Below, one piece after another: positions 11,462 to 22,864 of a DNA stretch of 64,000 nucleotides (position 1 is its first letter; every line of letters starts with the position of its first letter). This DNA is from Brachypodium distachyon (Eukaryota; Streptophyta; Magnoliopsida; Poales; Poaceae), in contig NC_016134.3 in NCBI RefSeq assembly GCF_000005505.3, positions 17,404,624 to 17,468,623 of the forward strand, written 5' to 3'. Position numbers and translations under genes: made by a program. The notes beneath the pieces were generated by a model, which was given only the letters and a program-made list of their open reading frames with translations, did not search any database and was not told where the DNA came from.

Positions 11462-14400
11462 CTGCAAAAGATTGGCATCCTTTATATTGGTCAAAAGATT
11501 GCCCTCCATCAAACTATCTAGAGTCCATCTAATCTAATATAACTAGACCGTCTAGCTATCGGCGCCTCTTAGAAGTTTTTCGTATTCTTATAACCAACTC
11601 AAATAAGTTCTTCATCTTAAATTGTCCAAAGCTTTGGCTAATTGAGATCACTGAGAAATTGAAACATGTTTTGTTGACTCACAGATTGCATAATATTTCC
11701 AATAAACATAGGTTTACAAGAGACAGAGCACCAAAAATGACAGTGGTTTCAGAGCAAAAATGTACTTCTCACATATTCCATAGAAATTTCGAGATCATAT
11801 CACCTTTTTTATTAATGTTGGATCCTATCACAGAGTAGGAATTCAAGAGTTTAAGTTCTTCCATAGATACATGTCAAACGTAACGTACACTGAAGTATTG
11901 CAACTTGTAGAAAACAATAGCCTCAAGTGATGGCTAAGCAAGGTCCGGTCCAATATAAACACGTAAACTTACCTTTGGAAGTGCAGACTTATCATCAAAG
12001 CCATCCTTATCATTCATGTCCAATAGTCTCATGGTATCAGAGAGAAGGTTTTCATCAATAACTTCTATTACTTGCCGCTTCAAGGCGTCAGCACTTATTT
12101 TTTTCCAAATGCCCTTAGCAGCGTTCAAATCTTTAGATTTTCCCACTATCCAACACAAATGTCTAAGAAATAGAGATTTTAGTACATGGAGAACAAAATT
12201 CATATTTACTATCAAATAGTAATGCGTATATACCGTGAACATGTCAGAGCCACATTTATACCGGTATTCTTAACACGTTGAAGCTCAGTATAATCTTGAA
12301 CAACTGTAGATATAATAACCACATCAAACCATTGTAGCTCCAAGCTATCAATGGATTTTACTTGCAAACGAACATTTTCGTGTGACTTATGCTTAGATAT
12401 CAGTTGGCTTCTAACAGCATCGGCATCACTGATTGACAAGCATATAACACCAATTTGAAGCTTTCTGTCAACGTCAACATTCATATCTATAGCACAACAA
12501 CAGAAGTTAGAAGTAAAATTGTATGACGAGTCGTTACTTCATCAATCATGGCAATTTATCTTGGTAATTTTAATATTCACATAACCAATCGACTAATGAT
12601 TTATAGACAGCTAGTAAATCCGAAGTACCAACCGACTCGAGCATGTCTGCACAAATACAATCAGTGATTTTGTAACCTGATTCAAGGCAATAACAAAATA
12701 AAAATATTGATTCATTGTGTGATCTAGACTTGCAGTGTTACATGCTGTCTTTATATAGGGAGATCGTTACATTGGCTTCTGATAACTAAACTTGGATTTT
12801 TCTTACAGCTGGGATCTTATCCCTTATTTGGTGATTTTATCTCATTAATTCAATAAGTACTGGACATGTCAAATATGGTGGAAGGACAACTTGGGACCTG
12901 GCTAGGTCAATGAAAGGATGGTCCAGGGCAGGTGACACAACATGGCAGTGGCGGAAAACAACGGGTAGACAAATTAGGGGAAGACGGCTGCTAGCAAATA
13001 CTAATTGGCTACATCTGCATTGCTTTTTTTTATACAAATTTTAGTGGTGTTGCCTCTCACTACATCCCAACACTGTAAAATTTGTATCAAAAGTACAAGT
13101 AAATTAGGACTAAACACTAAATTACAATGACATGAACACACATTTTATAGTAAATCGGACATCTAATCACTGTCCTCATAAGACAAAATACTCATAGAGA
13201 AGATAACAAGGTGCACCTTTGTAAATGCTTTCTAGAAGCACCGTAATAGCAGCGGATTGAACAGTACTTTTTCCGACATGTCCTGAATCTTTCATAACAG
13301 GAATCTCCATGAAAGCATAAGAAGAATGTTTAACCTTTTTGAATTCTTCATTGTAATCAAGTGACTCTAGATCTTCATTGTTTCTCAATTCTTCCGTCAT
13401 AAAAACATTCATTTGGAAATTGAATTATCGAAGGACTCATTTTAAATTGTTTCCTCAGCATATGAATTTTGGGAGACGAATGTTGCAATCTTTCAAACAA
13501 ACTTTTACCGAATCCAACTCCTTCACAAAGCTAACAAATACCAAATAAAAGTCTATTAATGACACAGAAGTAAAATTTATTTACTGTAAAAACATAAAGT
13601 ACTAATAGAAATATTAAAAATAAACATCTAAAAAACATGAAACGACTAAGCTAATTAACAATGATTGTTAAATGCAAGTTTTCAACACTGCAAGTCAGAA
13701 AAACACTACATTTCAGATCTGGTTTCATTTGTCAAACTTCAATTAATTAAGCATTCGATGCATAATGAATCTATTTTGTCTATTGCAATATTTTACCAAT
13801 ACATTTTAAATCCACACAAGATTGTATTCGTATGAAATGTACCTTGCTCTTTGGTAGTGGCTGTAGATGCCGATGATCACCTAATAAGACAACATGTCTT
13901 GGTGAAACATTAAGAGGAATAAGCAGTTCATTTTCACTCATTAACCCTGCATGGCCAACTATTAAGGCTTGGAACGGCTTCATCTTCACCCCACGCAATT
14001 GAGAAGCACAATCAGGAGTCGAAATTACGACACGTGAATGCATAATGCAGAATTCCTCTATCTCCTTTCTACTCTCAAGGCGAGGCAATGTCAAGGATGT
14101 CATAAGGGAATCTATCAATTTTAGACAGCATAACCTTGTCTCATTCAATTCATTTCCTGTGTCATCATCAATGATATCGTTGCGAACATCCACAAGACCA
14201 AAAGCTGTCTGGACAATTCCATCGGTTAAAATATTGTTGTGCAACTGGTTTTCAAACTGACTAATCATATTCAAGAGCTCTTTTGCATTGTCAACATCAT
14301 GATTGAGTAAACAAATTGTCGAAAGCTGATCGATCATGTACTTCAAACAATTCTGAAGTAGAACCACGACATCATCAAAAAAAATTCTAAAGGAAATCAA

Positions 14401-15548
14401 TGAGAAATTAAGTAGTCTCATATTGCTGCATATTGTGCATAAATCAGGATCTGGACAGCGTTTATGGTAATATGCACTTAAGTTCAGTAGGCATTTCATT
14501 TCTGTAATCCAACTCTTCCACAATGCCAAACAACAATGCAGATCTTGGCTTTTATTTTCTAAAGACATGTTCTTCAAGGTGTTATTGTTCTCTAAATCCA
14601 GATTGTTGTTCAGAACCAAGATATCATCAAAACATGGATTTCCATCAAGAGTCACTAGAAAATTTATGATGCCGGCACTTCCAGGAAAGCATATTAATAA
14701 CCTGCACTGAGGATTCATTACTAATAGCTCTCTGACTATACCAAGGATCAAGGAATCGTGTCCACTTCCAGGATAGGTCCAAATGATCTCTTTTCTTCTC
14801 TCATGAATACAACTAATCCTTGAGACTATAGATTTAAATAATGGCAACATCTTCTAACTGACTTTTTGACGAACTGTTCAATTTATCACAAAGTTTACAC
14901 TTCTTAATAGTCTGCAAATGAAACAACAAAAGAGTGGCATTAGTAGCCCTTAACAAAAGTTACAGACATTTTTTCTAAAGTTGTATGTAGTAAAAGGAGC
15001 TAAATTGAAATTCAGTAAACATTTCACTGATTGGAAAAACAACTTACATTCTTTTGTAACTCCAGAACTGCTTCAATAGCAGCGTTTTTGTTCTTGTCGT
15101 CAAGGGATAGAACTTTGGATATCTGCATTTTGCTTGTGATGTTAGTTAAGAACTTGGCAAATTTTATCTTTTCAGAAAAAAATTTGATTTTTGGTAACAA
15201 AACTCTAAAACTTCTTTGATAATTGTTATCCTCACCAATCCCAATTGCTATTCCAATGCAACAAGATTTGGCATTTAAGGTTGGATCAGCAATAGAACTT
15301 AGCAAGAATACGTCAAAATCATTGGCAATATGATAACATCCATCAGTATTAGATCTTTCTTCCTTGAGTTCAATATCCAGAAAATAAACCGATGCACCAC
15401 AATCATGTGCAGACCAAATATGAAGAGTTTGGGTTTTTGTTAGAAGCATTGATGATTTGATGGTTGCTCTAACTTCTTCTAGTAATTGGCTTGAGTGTAT
15501 CTCCCAAAACTGTTGCTGGGACTGAAACTTGGATGGGATTTCCTTAAC
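9878..15548 (-). pseudogene. SEN1-like helicase fused to papain-like peptidase
   Basis: Eight exons can be joined: 15548-15048, 14911-13843, 13530-13217, 12486-12234, 12162-11973, 11461-11377, 11271-11021 and 10252-9878. All borders are GT/AG and the phases agree. The model needs two 1-nt corrections, near 14,830 (T-run) and near 13,390, and would then encode about 1011 residues. Residues ~1-775 follow SEN1-like (UPF1-type SF1) RNA/DNA helicases: the VKEIPSKFQ start, GFGKSLFERL, PSIIQFPNECFYDG, DVVIISTV and NVALTCSRHLCWIVG. The Walker A motif is replaced by PGSGHDS, motif II by VGHAG, and motif VI lacks its usual Arg. The usual N-terminal exon is not seen. Residues ~776-1011 are papain-like. 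The two frameshifts suggest a recent pseudogene or sequence errors. The lack of catalytic helicase residues is independent of them. Confidence 0.7.
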
Positions 15549-15689
15549 CTGAATTAGATGAGAAAAATATTATATATTAAAAGTACAATACAAGCTAACT
15601 AGGAAAAGGATAAGATAAGATGATCGAACTGTGCAATCAGAAAAATACACTACTTTATGCGTCCAGGGAAAAAAAGAAGGAAATATTTC

Positions 15690-17660
15690 AGTTCTCCCGT
15701 GGACTGCGGGCACAAAGCACCAAACGTGAAGATTAAACTACCACAAAGCCAAAACCAAAACCAAGACATATACATCGCTCGTCGGATGATCGAACTCTAA
15801 TGGCAGAATGTTCTATCCCTTACTGATTTCACGATCACATTTAATTCCATACCCGCTTAACATTCATCCAAATTTCATTGGTAAAAACAAGCATATTCCG
15901 GCATTTTCACACACACACAGCCCAAAGAACATTCACAAAAGAGTTGATTCATGGCCTTTGGAAAAGACACAGTAATCTAGAGGGTTTTTGACCGTGGAAA
16001 TTATCCTTTGTTAAAGTCTTGGTATTTTTGCCAAGAGCCAAAGAAAGAAGGAAAGGAAGAAATTTGTCTAGCTTCGGAGGAGCATCTAAGGAGGCCCAGA
16101 AGTTACCTCATGGACGGCGCCTTCTCCTCCAGCGGCGGCACTGCGTCCGGCGCCGGCATGAGGGTCGACGAGGAGTTGTTGTCCTCCAACAGGAGCAACA
16201 GTGAGGCCTGTGGACAAAGCAGTACACGTGAAGATAAAACTACCACGAAACCAAGACATATACATCGTTCGTCGGATGATCGAACTCTAATAGCCGAATC
16301 TTATATCCCCTTACTGATTTCAGGATCACATTTCCATACCCGCTTAACATTGAACCAAATTTCATTGGTAAAAACAAAAATATTCCGGCACTTTCACACA
16401 CAGCCCAAATTAAGAACATTCACAAAGGAGTTGATTCATGGCCTTTGGAAAAGACACAATGTAGAGGTTTGTCACCGTAGAAATTAAAGACTTAGTTTTT
16501 TTTTGCCAAAAGCCAAAGAAAGAAAGAAAGAAAGAAGGAAAGAAGGAAATTAGTTTACCTTGGACGAGGCCCAGAAGTTACCTCATGGACGGCGCCTTCT
16601 CCTCCAGCGGCTGTACTGCGTCCGGCGCCGGCATGAGGGTTGACAGGGAGTTGTCCTCTACCAGGAGCGGCAGTGAGGGCCTGTGGACAAAGCACCAAAC
16701 GTGAAGATAAAACTATCACAAAACCAAAACCAAAACCAAGACATATACATCGCTCGTCGGATGATCGAACTCTAATAGCAGAATGTTCTATCCCCTTACT
16801 GATTTCACGATCACATTTAATTCCATACCCGCTTAACATTGATCCAAATTTCATTGGTAAAAACAAAAATATTCCAGCATTTTCACACACACACAGCCCA
16901 AAGAACATTCACAAAGGAGTTGATTCATGGCCTTTGGAAAAGACACAATGTAGAGGTTTTTTCACCGTAGAAATTAAAGTTTTAGTTTTTTTTGCCAAAA
17001 GCCAAAGAAAGAATGAAAGAAACAAGGAAATTAGTTTAGCTTTGGAGGAGGGCCAGAAGTTACCTCATGGACGGCGCCTTCTCATCCAGCGGCTGTACTT
17101 CGTCCGGCGCCGGCATGAGGGTTGACAGGGAGTTGTCCTCTACCAGGAGCGGTAGTGAGGGCCTGTGGACAAAGCACCAAACGTGAGGATAAAACTACCA
17201 CAAAGCCAAAACCAAAACCAAGACATATACATCCCTCGTCGGATGATCGAACTCTAATAGCAGAATGTTCTATCCCTTTACTGATTTTAGGATCACATTT
17301 AATTCCATACCCGCTTAACATTGATCCAAATTTCATTGGTAAAAACAAAAATATTCCGGCATTTTCACACACACACACAGCCCAAAGAACATTCACAAAG
17401 GATTTGATTCATGGCCTTTGGAAAACACACAGTAATCTAGAGGTTTTTTGACGGTGGAAATTATCCTTTGTTAAAGTCTTGGTTTTTTTGCCAAGAGCCA
17501 AAGAAAGAAGGAAAGGAAGAAATTTGTCTAGCTTCGAAGGAGCATGTAAGGAGGGCCAGAAGTTACCTCATGGACGGCGCCTTCTCCTCCATCGGCGGTA
17601 CTGCGTCCGGCGCCGGCGGGAGGGTCGACGAGGAGTTGTTGTTCTCCACCGGCAGCGGCA
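15690..17660 (-). repeat. Four tandem ~480-bp exon-intron units
   Basis: A unit of 474-503 bp is repeated head to tail. The block TACCTCATGGACGGCGCC recurs at about 16,104, 16,579, 17,062 and 17,565. A second shared block (TCGGATGATCGAACTCTAAT) recurs in each unit. On the minus strand each unit carries an intron 3' end (TTTGTCCACAG), a GC-rich exon copy and a donor (ATGAG then GTAAC). Exon copies lie at 17162-17064 (99 nt), 16680-16582 (99 nt) and 16207-16107 (101 nt). The 99-nt copies are symmetric, so they insert 33 residues without changing frame. The 101-nt copy has lost one C and shifts frame. Confidence 0.9.
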
Positions 17661-17820
17661 GTGAGTGAGAGCGGTTCTTCTCCTCCGCCGGCGCCAGGGA
17701 GTTGTCCTCCCCCGGCAGCAGTAAGTGAGAGCGGGTCTTGTCCTCCAACGGCAACAGTGGGTGCGACCGGGTCTTGTCTGCCGCCGCCGCCGCGTCCTTC
17801 GTCATGGCCACCTCATCCAT
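17567..17820 (-). CDS. Pro/Ser-rich first exon next to the repeat array
   Basis: The frame starts at ATG 17820 in a good context (AACCATGGAT) and runs 254 nt to a donor at 17566, ending in phase 2. The peptide contains internal repeats of the form EDKTRSHxLLP and ends PPMEEKAPSM. The same ending is encoded by the downstream duplicated exons (MPAPDAVQPLEEKAPSM). This may be the first exon of the helicase-papain unit, replacing the normal SEN1-like N terminus. However, joining any repeat exon directly to 15548 is out of frame, so a linking exon is missing or this is a separate transcript. Function unknown; low complexity. Confidence 0.45.
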
Positions 17821-18047
17821 GGTTCCCGTTTCCTCCTCCTCTCCTTCTTCGCCGATGCCCCCTTTTTTGCTTTTTCTTTATCCTAGGCTTGGTTTGCTTC
17901 TGCTCTCCCCTTTGAGCAACACCAAGTAACCAGTTTGCCTTTGAAATTTTAATTTGCCCCCTCTTCGTTTCTGATATTTACATATCAGACCTTTGCTTGT
18001 CCAGTGGTATGACTTGTAACAGTTCACAAATTTACAAGTAATTAGTA

Positions 18048-19394
18048 GAGAAAATTACCCAAAACCACGACATTTGGGGCAGCCTTCTAAGAAAACCACA
18101 TTTTTTTTAAAAAAAAATTCAAGTTACCACTGGTTTTGTGCACTGAGGTACTCCCGCGCACTGATTTACTGATTTACAGCATTTTGATGCAAAACCTGAC
18201 AAGTGCGGCCACCTGTCGGCGCCACATTGGCGCCACGTGGACAAGGTTCTCCTTCATGGAAAGATGCCAACTCCTCTTCATTGTGCTCGGCCTCCTCGCC
18301 ACGCTGCTCCCTGAGGCCGCGGCAATCTTCCGGACGATGCGGCCAGAGCCTCGCGACCCATACGAGCCCACCATCCTCGCTGCCCCAGTCTCGCTCTTCT
18401 GCGCGCCGGACATGCCGACCGGCTACCTGGGCCCCCCCTTTCCGCCGGCCCCGCCATGGCCGAGGACGAGGTGCTCGAGGCGGCGCGCCTGGCCGACGTC
18501 GGGGCTCCCTTCCCTGGTCCGCGCCGCCGTGAATCGCTCCTGCTCCGCCTCCTCCTGCCCGCCTCTGTCTGCCCGCAGGCGCTGCTGCCACTGCCGGGTC
18601 CGAGCTCACCACCGCCCGCATCTCTCTCTCATCGAGAACGCCATGAGCCGCCTCCGCTGGGGCGCAAGCGGCCAAGCCCCGAAACCATGAGCTCCCCCCA
18701 CCCACGCCCACGGAACGATCCAACCGGCCCCAGCACCGCCTCCCGCGCCCTCCTTGCTCATACTGTTTCACTGTGCCGCTTCCTAGTTCCTCACAGAGCT
18801 CCTCAATCAAAGCCAACATGACAAGACGTACATCACGGAGCTCCTAAAGCCCCAAAGCCAAGGAAATCATACTACCGGCGTCGTGCACGCTTGATTAAGT
18901 GGCAGCAAAATGTGCCGAGCAACGGATTGGGCGAGCTTGCGAGCTTGCAGCGCAGTTGTAGGGGAGGAGTAGGTCCGCTCGGGGGACTGTAGCTACTGGG
19001 GCGTGGCCGGCTGCCCATCCTCAACCCCTCTCAGCCTGGAGGAGCAGGTCCGTTCAGGGCCTAGAGGTGCAACGGGGCGGATCAAAGATGAAGGACCAAC
19101 GGGGCTGGAGAAAACGCGCGCCGCCGCTGGAGTTGGGGAAGAAACGCCATCCGTGTTCGTCCTCGCTCAGCCGCTAGAGTTGGGAAAGAGAAGTCAATGG
19201 GTTAAGTCCAGCGTGGCGCCACCGTGGCACCGACAGGTGGGCCCACTTGTCAGGTTTTGCATCAAAACGTTCTAAACCGGCAAATCAGTGCGCGGGAGTA
19301 CTCAGTGCACAAAACCGATGGTAATTTGAAAATAATAATAATAAAAGATGTTTTTCAGATTGCACCAAATGTGATAGTTTTAGGTTATTTTCTC
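18048..19394. mobile_element. Pack-MULE-like element with perfect 9-bp TSD
   Basis: The left end GAGAAAATTACCCAAAACC pairs with a right end whose reverse complement begins GAGAAAATAACCTAAAAC. The TIRs extend about 170-200 bp, sharing a block around GCGCACTGATTT and TTTTGATGCAAAACCTGACA. The flanks are identical: TAATTAGTA at 18039-18047 and 19395-19403. The 950-bp interior is GC-rich with several gene-like segments and no transposase. Confidence 0.92.
18257..18690 (+). pseudogene. Captured gene fragments inside the MULE
   Basis: From 18257 the frame reads MERCQLLFIVLGLLATLLPE, which looks like a signal peptide, then continues about 125 more codons of Pro/Ala/Arg-rich sequence to a stop at 18690. 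In another frame, from 18456, a peptide begins MAEDEVLEAARLADVGAPF, which looks like a different coding start. The change of frame and composition suggests two or more captured fragments. Parent genes are not recognised. Expression is unknown. Confidence 0.4.
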
Positions 19395-19403
19395 TAATTA
19401 GTA

Positions 19404-19972
19404 TGACTTATATTGTCTCCTTGGAGACCTTGGTTTTCGTTTTATTTTATAAGTGCTCCAAATAGATGAGTTGTTTTAAACACCCGGAATGAATTGGTCT
19501 GTCTATTTTCTTCAATCTAATGTATAGATTAACTGCTACTCCTTGTACGCCAACATAAAAATACATGACGCATCGTCTAATAAAAAAAATCTTTCTCTCC
19601 TCTAGAGGACGGAGAATACTCCCGTTGCTCAAAGTGTCCACGTCGATCGATCGATCTGCTGGTTCTGTTTCCGCCTAGGCCGTGGGCTCCGTTTTGTTGC
19701 TTACTGGGCTTTTTCTTTCGCTTGTTGTTGGGTTCGGTCATTCGGGTGTGTTCCAGAAGCATCTATTTTGTGGGCGATTGGGTAGGGGTCGAGGTAATCG
19801 AGGTGGTTTCTCTCTGTCTTGCGCCGCGTCCGGTTCAGTCTTCTCGGCCGTTGTGGGGGTTGGTGGAGGTGGAGGCGCGTGGACGATTGGGTTAGGGGTC
19901 GAGGCGATTATCTCCCGATCGCTCTGCTCTAGTTACATCCACACATACATAGAATTAGTATTACAAATCAAC
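19404..19972. other. Intergenic between MULE and Tourist MITE
   Basis: A GC-rich patch at about 19,620-19,900 could be leader or exon sequence of an unrecognised gene on the + strand (108-codon frame from 19,682). No motif or splice pattern supports it. Confidence 0.3.
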
Positions 19973-19975
19973 TTA

Positions 19976-20144
19976 GGCTGCGTTTGGCATTGCGGTGGAT
20001 TCTTATAATTCTGTTTTTCTCACCCGTTTTTTACTATTTTTGAAATTGGCTAACTAATTTTTTTTATTTTTGTGTGTATTTTTTCACAGCAGAAATTATA
20101 AAATAAATTCAGTGCAGCACAATTCAGCAATGCCAAACTGAGCC
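19976..20144. mobile_element. Tourist-type MITE (PIF/Harbinger)
   Basis: The ends GGCTGCGTTTGGCATTGC and, in reverse complement, GGCTCAGTTTGGCATTGC form TIRs. The element is flanked by TTA on both sides (19973-19975 and 20145-20147), the usual PIF/Harbinger target duplication. 169 bp, non-coding. Confidence 0.92.
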
Positions 20145-20309
20145 TTAATCATAATTCACTTAACAGTTCCAACATAACATGATTAATAGTCTAACACTCA
20201 AGTCTTATAAAGTTAAATGGGTCTAACGAGTAACTCATCCGTTAGTGAGTTCAAATTCAAATTCGGCTTGACTTTTATAGGCTTTGTGTCTGAACCGAGC
20301 GACGAGATA

Positions 20310-20422
20310 CTCCCTCCGATTCTAAAATGTTGTCGAAATATTACATATATCGAGACGTTTTTTAATAATAAAGATATCCATATTTGGACAAATTTGAATC
20401 AAAAATTTAGAATCAGAGGGAG
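20310..20422. mobile_element. Stowaway-type MITE
   Basis: The left end CTCCCTCCGATTCTAAA matches the right end TTTAGAATCAGAGGGAG in inverted orientation, with TA flanks. Confidence 0.88.
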
Positions 20423-20864
20423 TATTTGTTTAACACACAACTCACAAAGTTTCCAATTAAATGTGCATCCTTAGATGTCCATTGAAGATGTGGGGTGGTT
20501 AAAGTTTAAACTGCCCTTCCCTACTTTTGCCCTTTATTGAGACGAAATGGAGTACGGAATCAGGTCAAGAGGCACGCATAGATAGAAGTAGAACAGCTCG
20601 ATCAACTAGAGAAAATACTTTACTCGTGGCGCATTACGCAACGGTGCATGGCTAGCGCGCATGCAGTGTACGCATCTGGCTGTGATCTTTTTCCTGGGGT
20701 GTGATCTTCTCGTAGAGTTCACGAGCTACTGCTGCGCCCTACACGTTACACTCCTACTCCTGCAGCCTGCAGCGGACAGCAAAAGAAAAGAAAACGAGAC
20801 ACGTATTCGTACAGAACTACTTTTCTTCGCATTTATAAATTACACTTATAAAGATATGAGTTGT

Positions 20865-20926
20865 TGGTCGTGAGTTCACTTCAACAAGACTATCTTTTAA
20901 TGGCTACGGACTCATCTAATTGCGAC
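20865..20926. repeat. Left copy of a 62-bp flanking duplication
   Basis: This is matched at 21499-21560 with about five differences (shared cores GAGTTCACTTCAACAAGA and GACTCATCTAATTGCGACT). It sits at the left of the plastid-derived segment. Confidence 0.85.
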
Positions 20927-20939
20927 TTGTTTAATACAA

Positions 20940-21495
20940 ATTCAAGAACGATTACTGATTACTAAACTAGGATTTTTTTTTCTTTTTTTTTATAAAAATC
21001 GAACAATTCTTTACTAACTATAAAGAAAAGCTAATAACTACCGCTTATTTTAAAAAATTATTTCTTATTTTAAATCATACTAGATTTTCGTGATAGAATT
21101 TCTAACTATACAGCTTATACACAAAAAAAATATCATAATCCCTTTTTCCTCCCTTGAATCCTTTAGTTTTAGTCAATTCATGAAAAAATTTATCCTATTA
21201 ATTTATTTTTATCCATAATGGATTTACCCGGACCAATACACGAGATTCTTGTGCTATTTTTGGGATTTGTTCTTCTACTAGGGGGTCTAGGAGTAGTATT
21301 ACTTACCAACCCCATTTATTCTGACTTTTCGCTGGGATTAGTTCTTGTTTGTATATCCTTATTCTATTTTTTTATTGAATTCCTACTTTGTAGCTGTCGC
21401 ACAACTTCTTATTTATGTAGGAGCCATAAATGTCTTGATCATATTCGCTGTAATGTTCGTAAATGGTTCAGAATGGTCTAAAGATAAAAATTATT
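20940..21495 (+). pseudogene. ndhG: Nuclear plastid DNA segment with 5' part of ndhG
   Basis: From ATG 21218 the frame reads [14 protein letters not shown] and continues [21 protein letters not shown] recognise this as plastid NdhG (NADH dehydrogenase-like complex subunit 6, thylakoid membrane). A T-run expansion near 21,367 shifts the frame. After it the +1 frame carries the expected continuation ([20 protein letters not shown]) up to about 21,490, where similarity stops. Roughly 90 of ~176 residues are present. The AT-rich 250 bp before the ATG resembles a plastid intergenic spacer. The 62-bp duplication on both sides marks it as an insertion. Non-functional in the nucleus. Confidence 0.88.
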
Positions 21496-21498
21496 GGT

Positions 21499-21560
21499 GG
21501 TCATGAGTTCACTTCAACAAGATTACCCTTTAATGGCTACAGACTCATCTAATTGCGACT
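21499..21560. repeat. Right copy of the 62-bp flanking duplication
   Basis: This is the partner of 20865-20926 and begins four bases after the last recognisable plastid sequence. Confidence 0.85.
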
Positions 21561-22864
21561 CATTTTGTACGTATCACGATCTTTAATTTGACTATTCTTG
21601 ATTGGTTCTGATGACTTTCGGGATAAAAAAATTCAAAAATAATATTTTAAGATAATTAATATTTATCAGAAATTTAAAAAATATGAGTAGCAGATTTTTA
21701 ATCTCGTAGCAAAGTACGGACATTTAGCTAGTAAGTCAAAAGCAATGGGATCCCAAGCCAAGCCGTGCCACACTGGCAGGCGGCAGCTGCTACTTTTTAT
21801 CACCCAAGATTAGTCCATAAATAAGCGTACATATAGGTTTTGTTTGAAATCAGACATTTTTAGATTCGACCAACTTTGCTAAAAAAAATAGCAACATGAC
21901 ATCAAACCTGTATATTACGAAACTACATTTTCAAAACGGATCTAATAGTAATAATTTTGTGTCATAAATGTTTCTACGTTTTCCAATAAAATCGGTCAAA
22001 CTTTCATATTTTTGACTTAGGACAAAACCTAAAAATACACTTATTTATAGACAAGGGGAGTACTCCCTCTGTTCCTATTTTGTTTTCTTTGACCAAGAGT
22101 TTGACAAAAGATTAGTCAATTAGCGTTTGACTTATGTTATAAAAAAAACCATAAACAAGCATATTTTTGTTTTCTTAATTAAAAATAAGATTTATTTTGT
22201 TTTCTTTGACCATGAGTCAAATTTTTGGTCAAGGTAAACAAAATATGCCTTATTTTTAGAAACCAGAGAATATGCCACTTTTAATAGTGTTACTTTTCCA
22301 TTTTATGACAACTATTTACAATTGCTCCAAACATAGTTTGAACTCATGGGAATTGGAGAACCTAGCATGCAGCAGTCAAGGCCAAGGAGGATCTCTTCTG
22401 CCATTTGGTTATTGAATAGCCCCTGCCGAGCACCGACGCACCTACACAGCAGCTGCCGGAGTCCTACCGCTCGCGGGCCTCTCCCCAGCACCAACGCCAT
22501 ACCAGATCCACTCGCACCGCAGCAAATAGATGGCTTCGCCGCCGCCGCCATGGAGCTAGCTTCGCCCAACAGTGGCGAGGGAAGGGGCGGCGGGGACAGC
22601 TAGGGCTAGAGTCTCTGCGCAGGCCGCCCCTGGGGTGCCACGCGGGGGACAGGATGGATTCCCACAACAGATGTTTTGAAAGCATTTTTAGCACCCAAAA
22701 ATATAAAGTTAGAGAAACAAATCTAAAGAACGCTCTTATGAAACAAATTTTGAAACAACTCCAACAAACATACTACGTGGCGCGGCACGTCTGTGTTCTT
22801 GCCGTCTTGCCGAGATCTTTACAATCCATTTTTTGCTTGCGGTAGGAATCTAGGATGGCACGTC
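21561..22864. other. Intergenic with one MITE
   Basis: AT-rich except for a GC-rich patch at 22,400-22,650, where both strands have 60-85 codon frames without recognisable motifs. The MITE at 22,063 is listed separately. Confidence 0.4.
22063..22271. mobile_element. Stowaway-like MITE, degenerate
   Basis: It starts CTCCCTCTGTTCCTATTTTG and contains inverted blocks (TTTTGTTTTCTTTGACCA and GTCAAGGTAAACAAAATA). It ends near AACCAGAGAATA. The right TIR is eroded, so the boundary is approximate. Confidence 0.6.

Noticed and set aside
21218..21481. A functional ndhG-like gene
   Set aside because: It covers about half the protein and has a frameshift and flanking nuclear duplications. It is a plastid-derived pseudogene.
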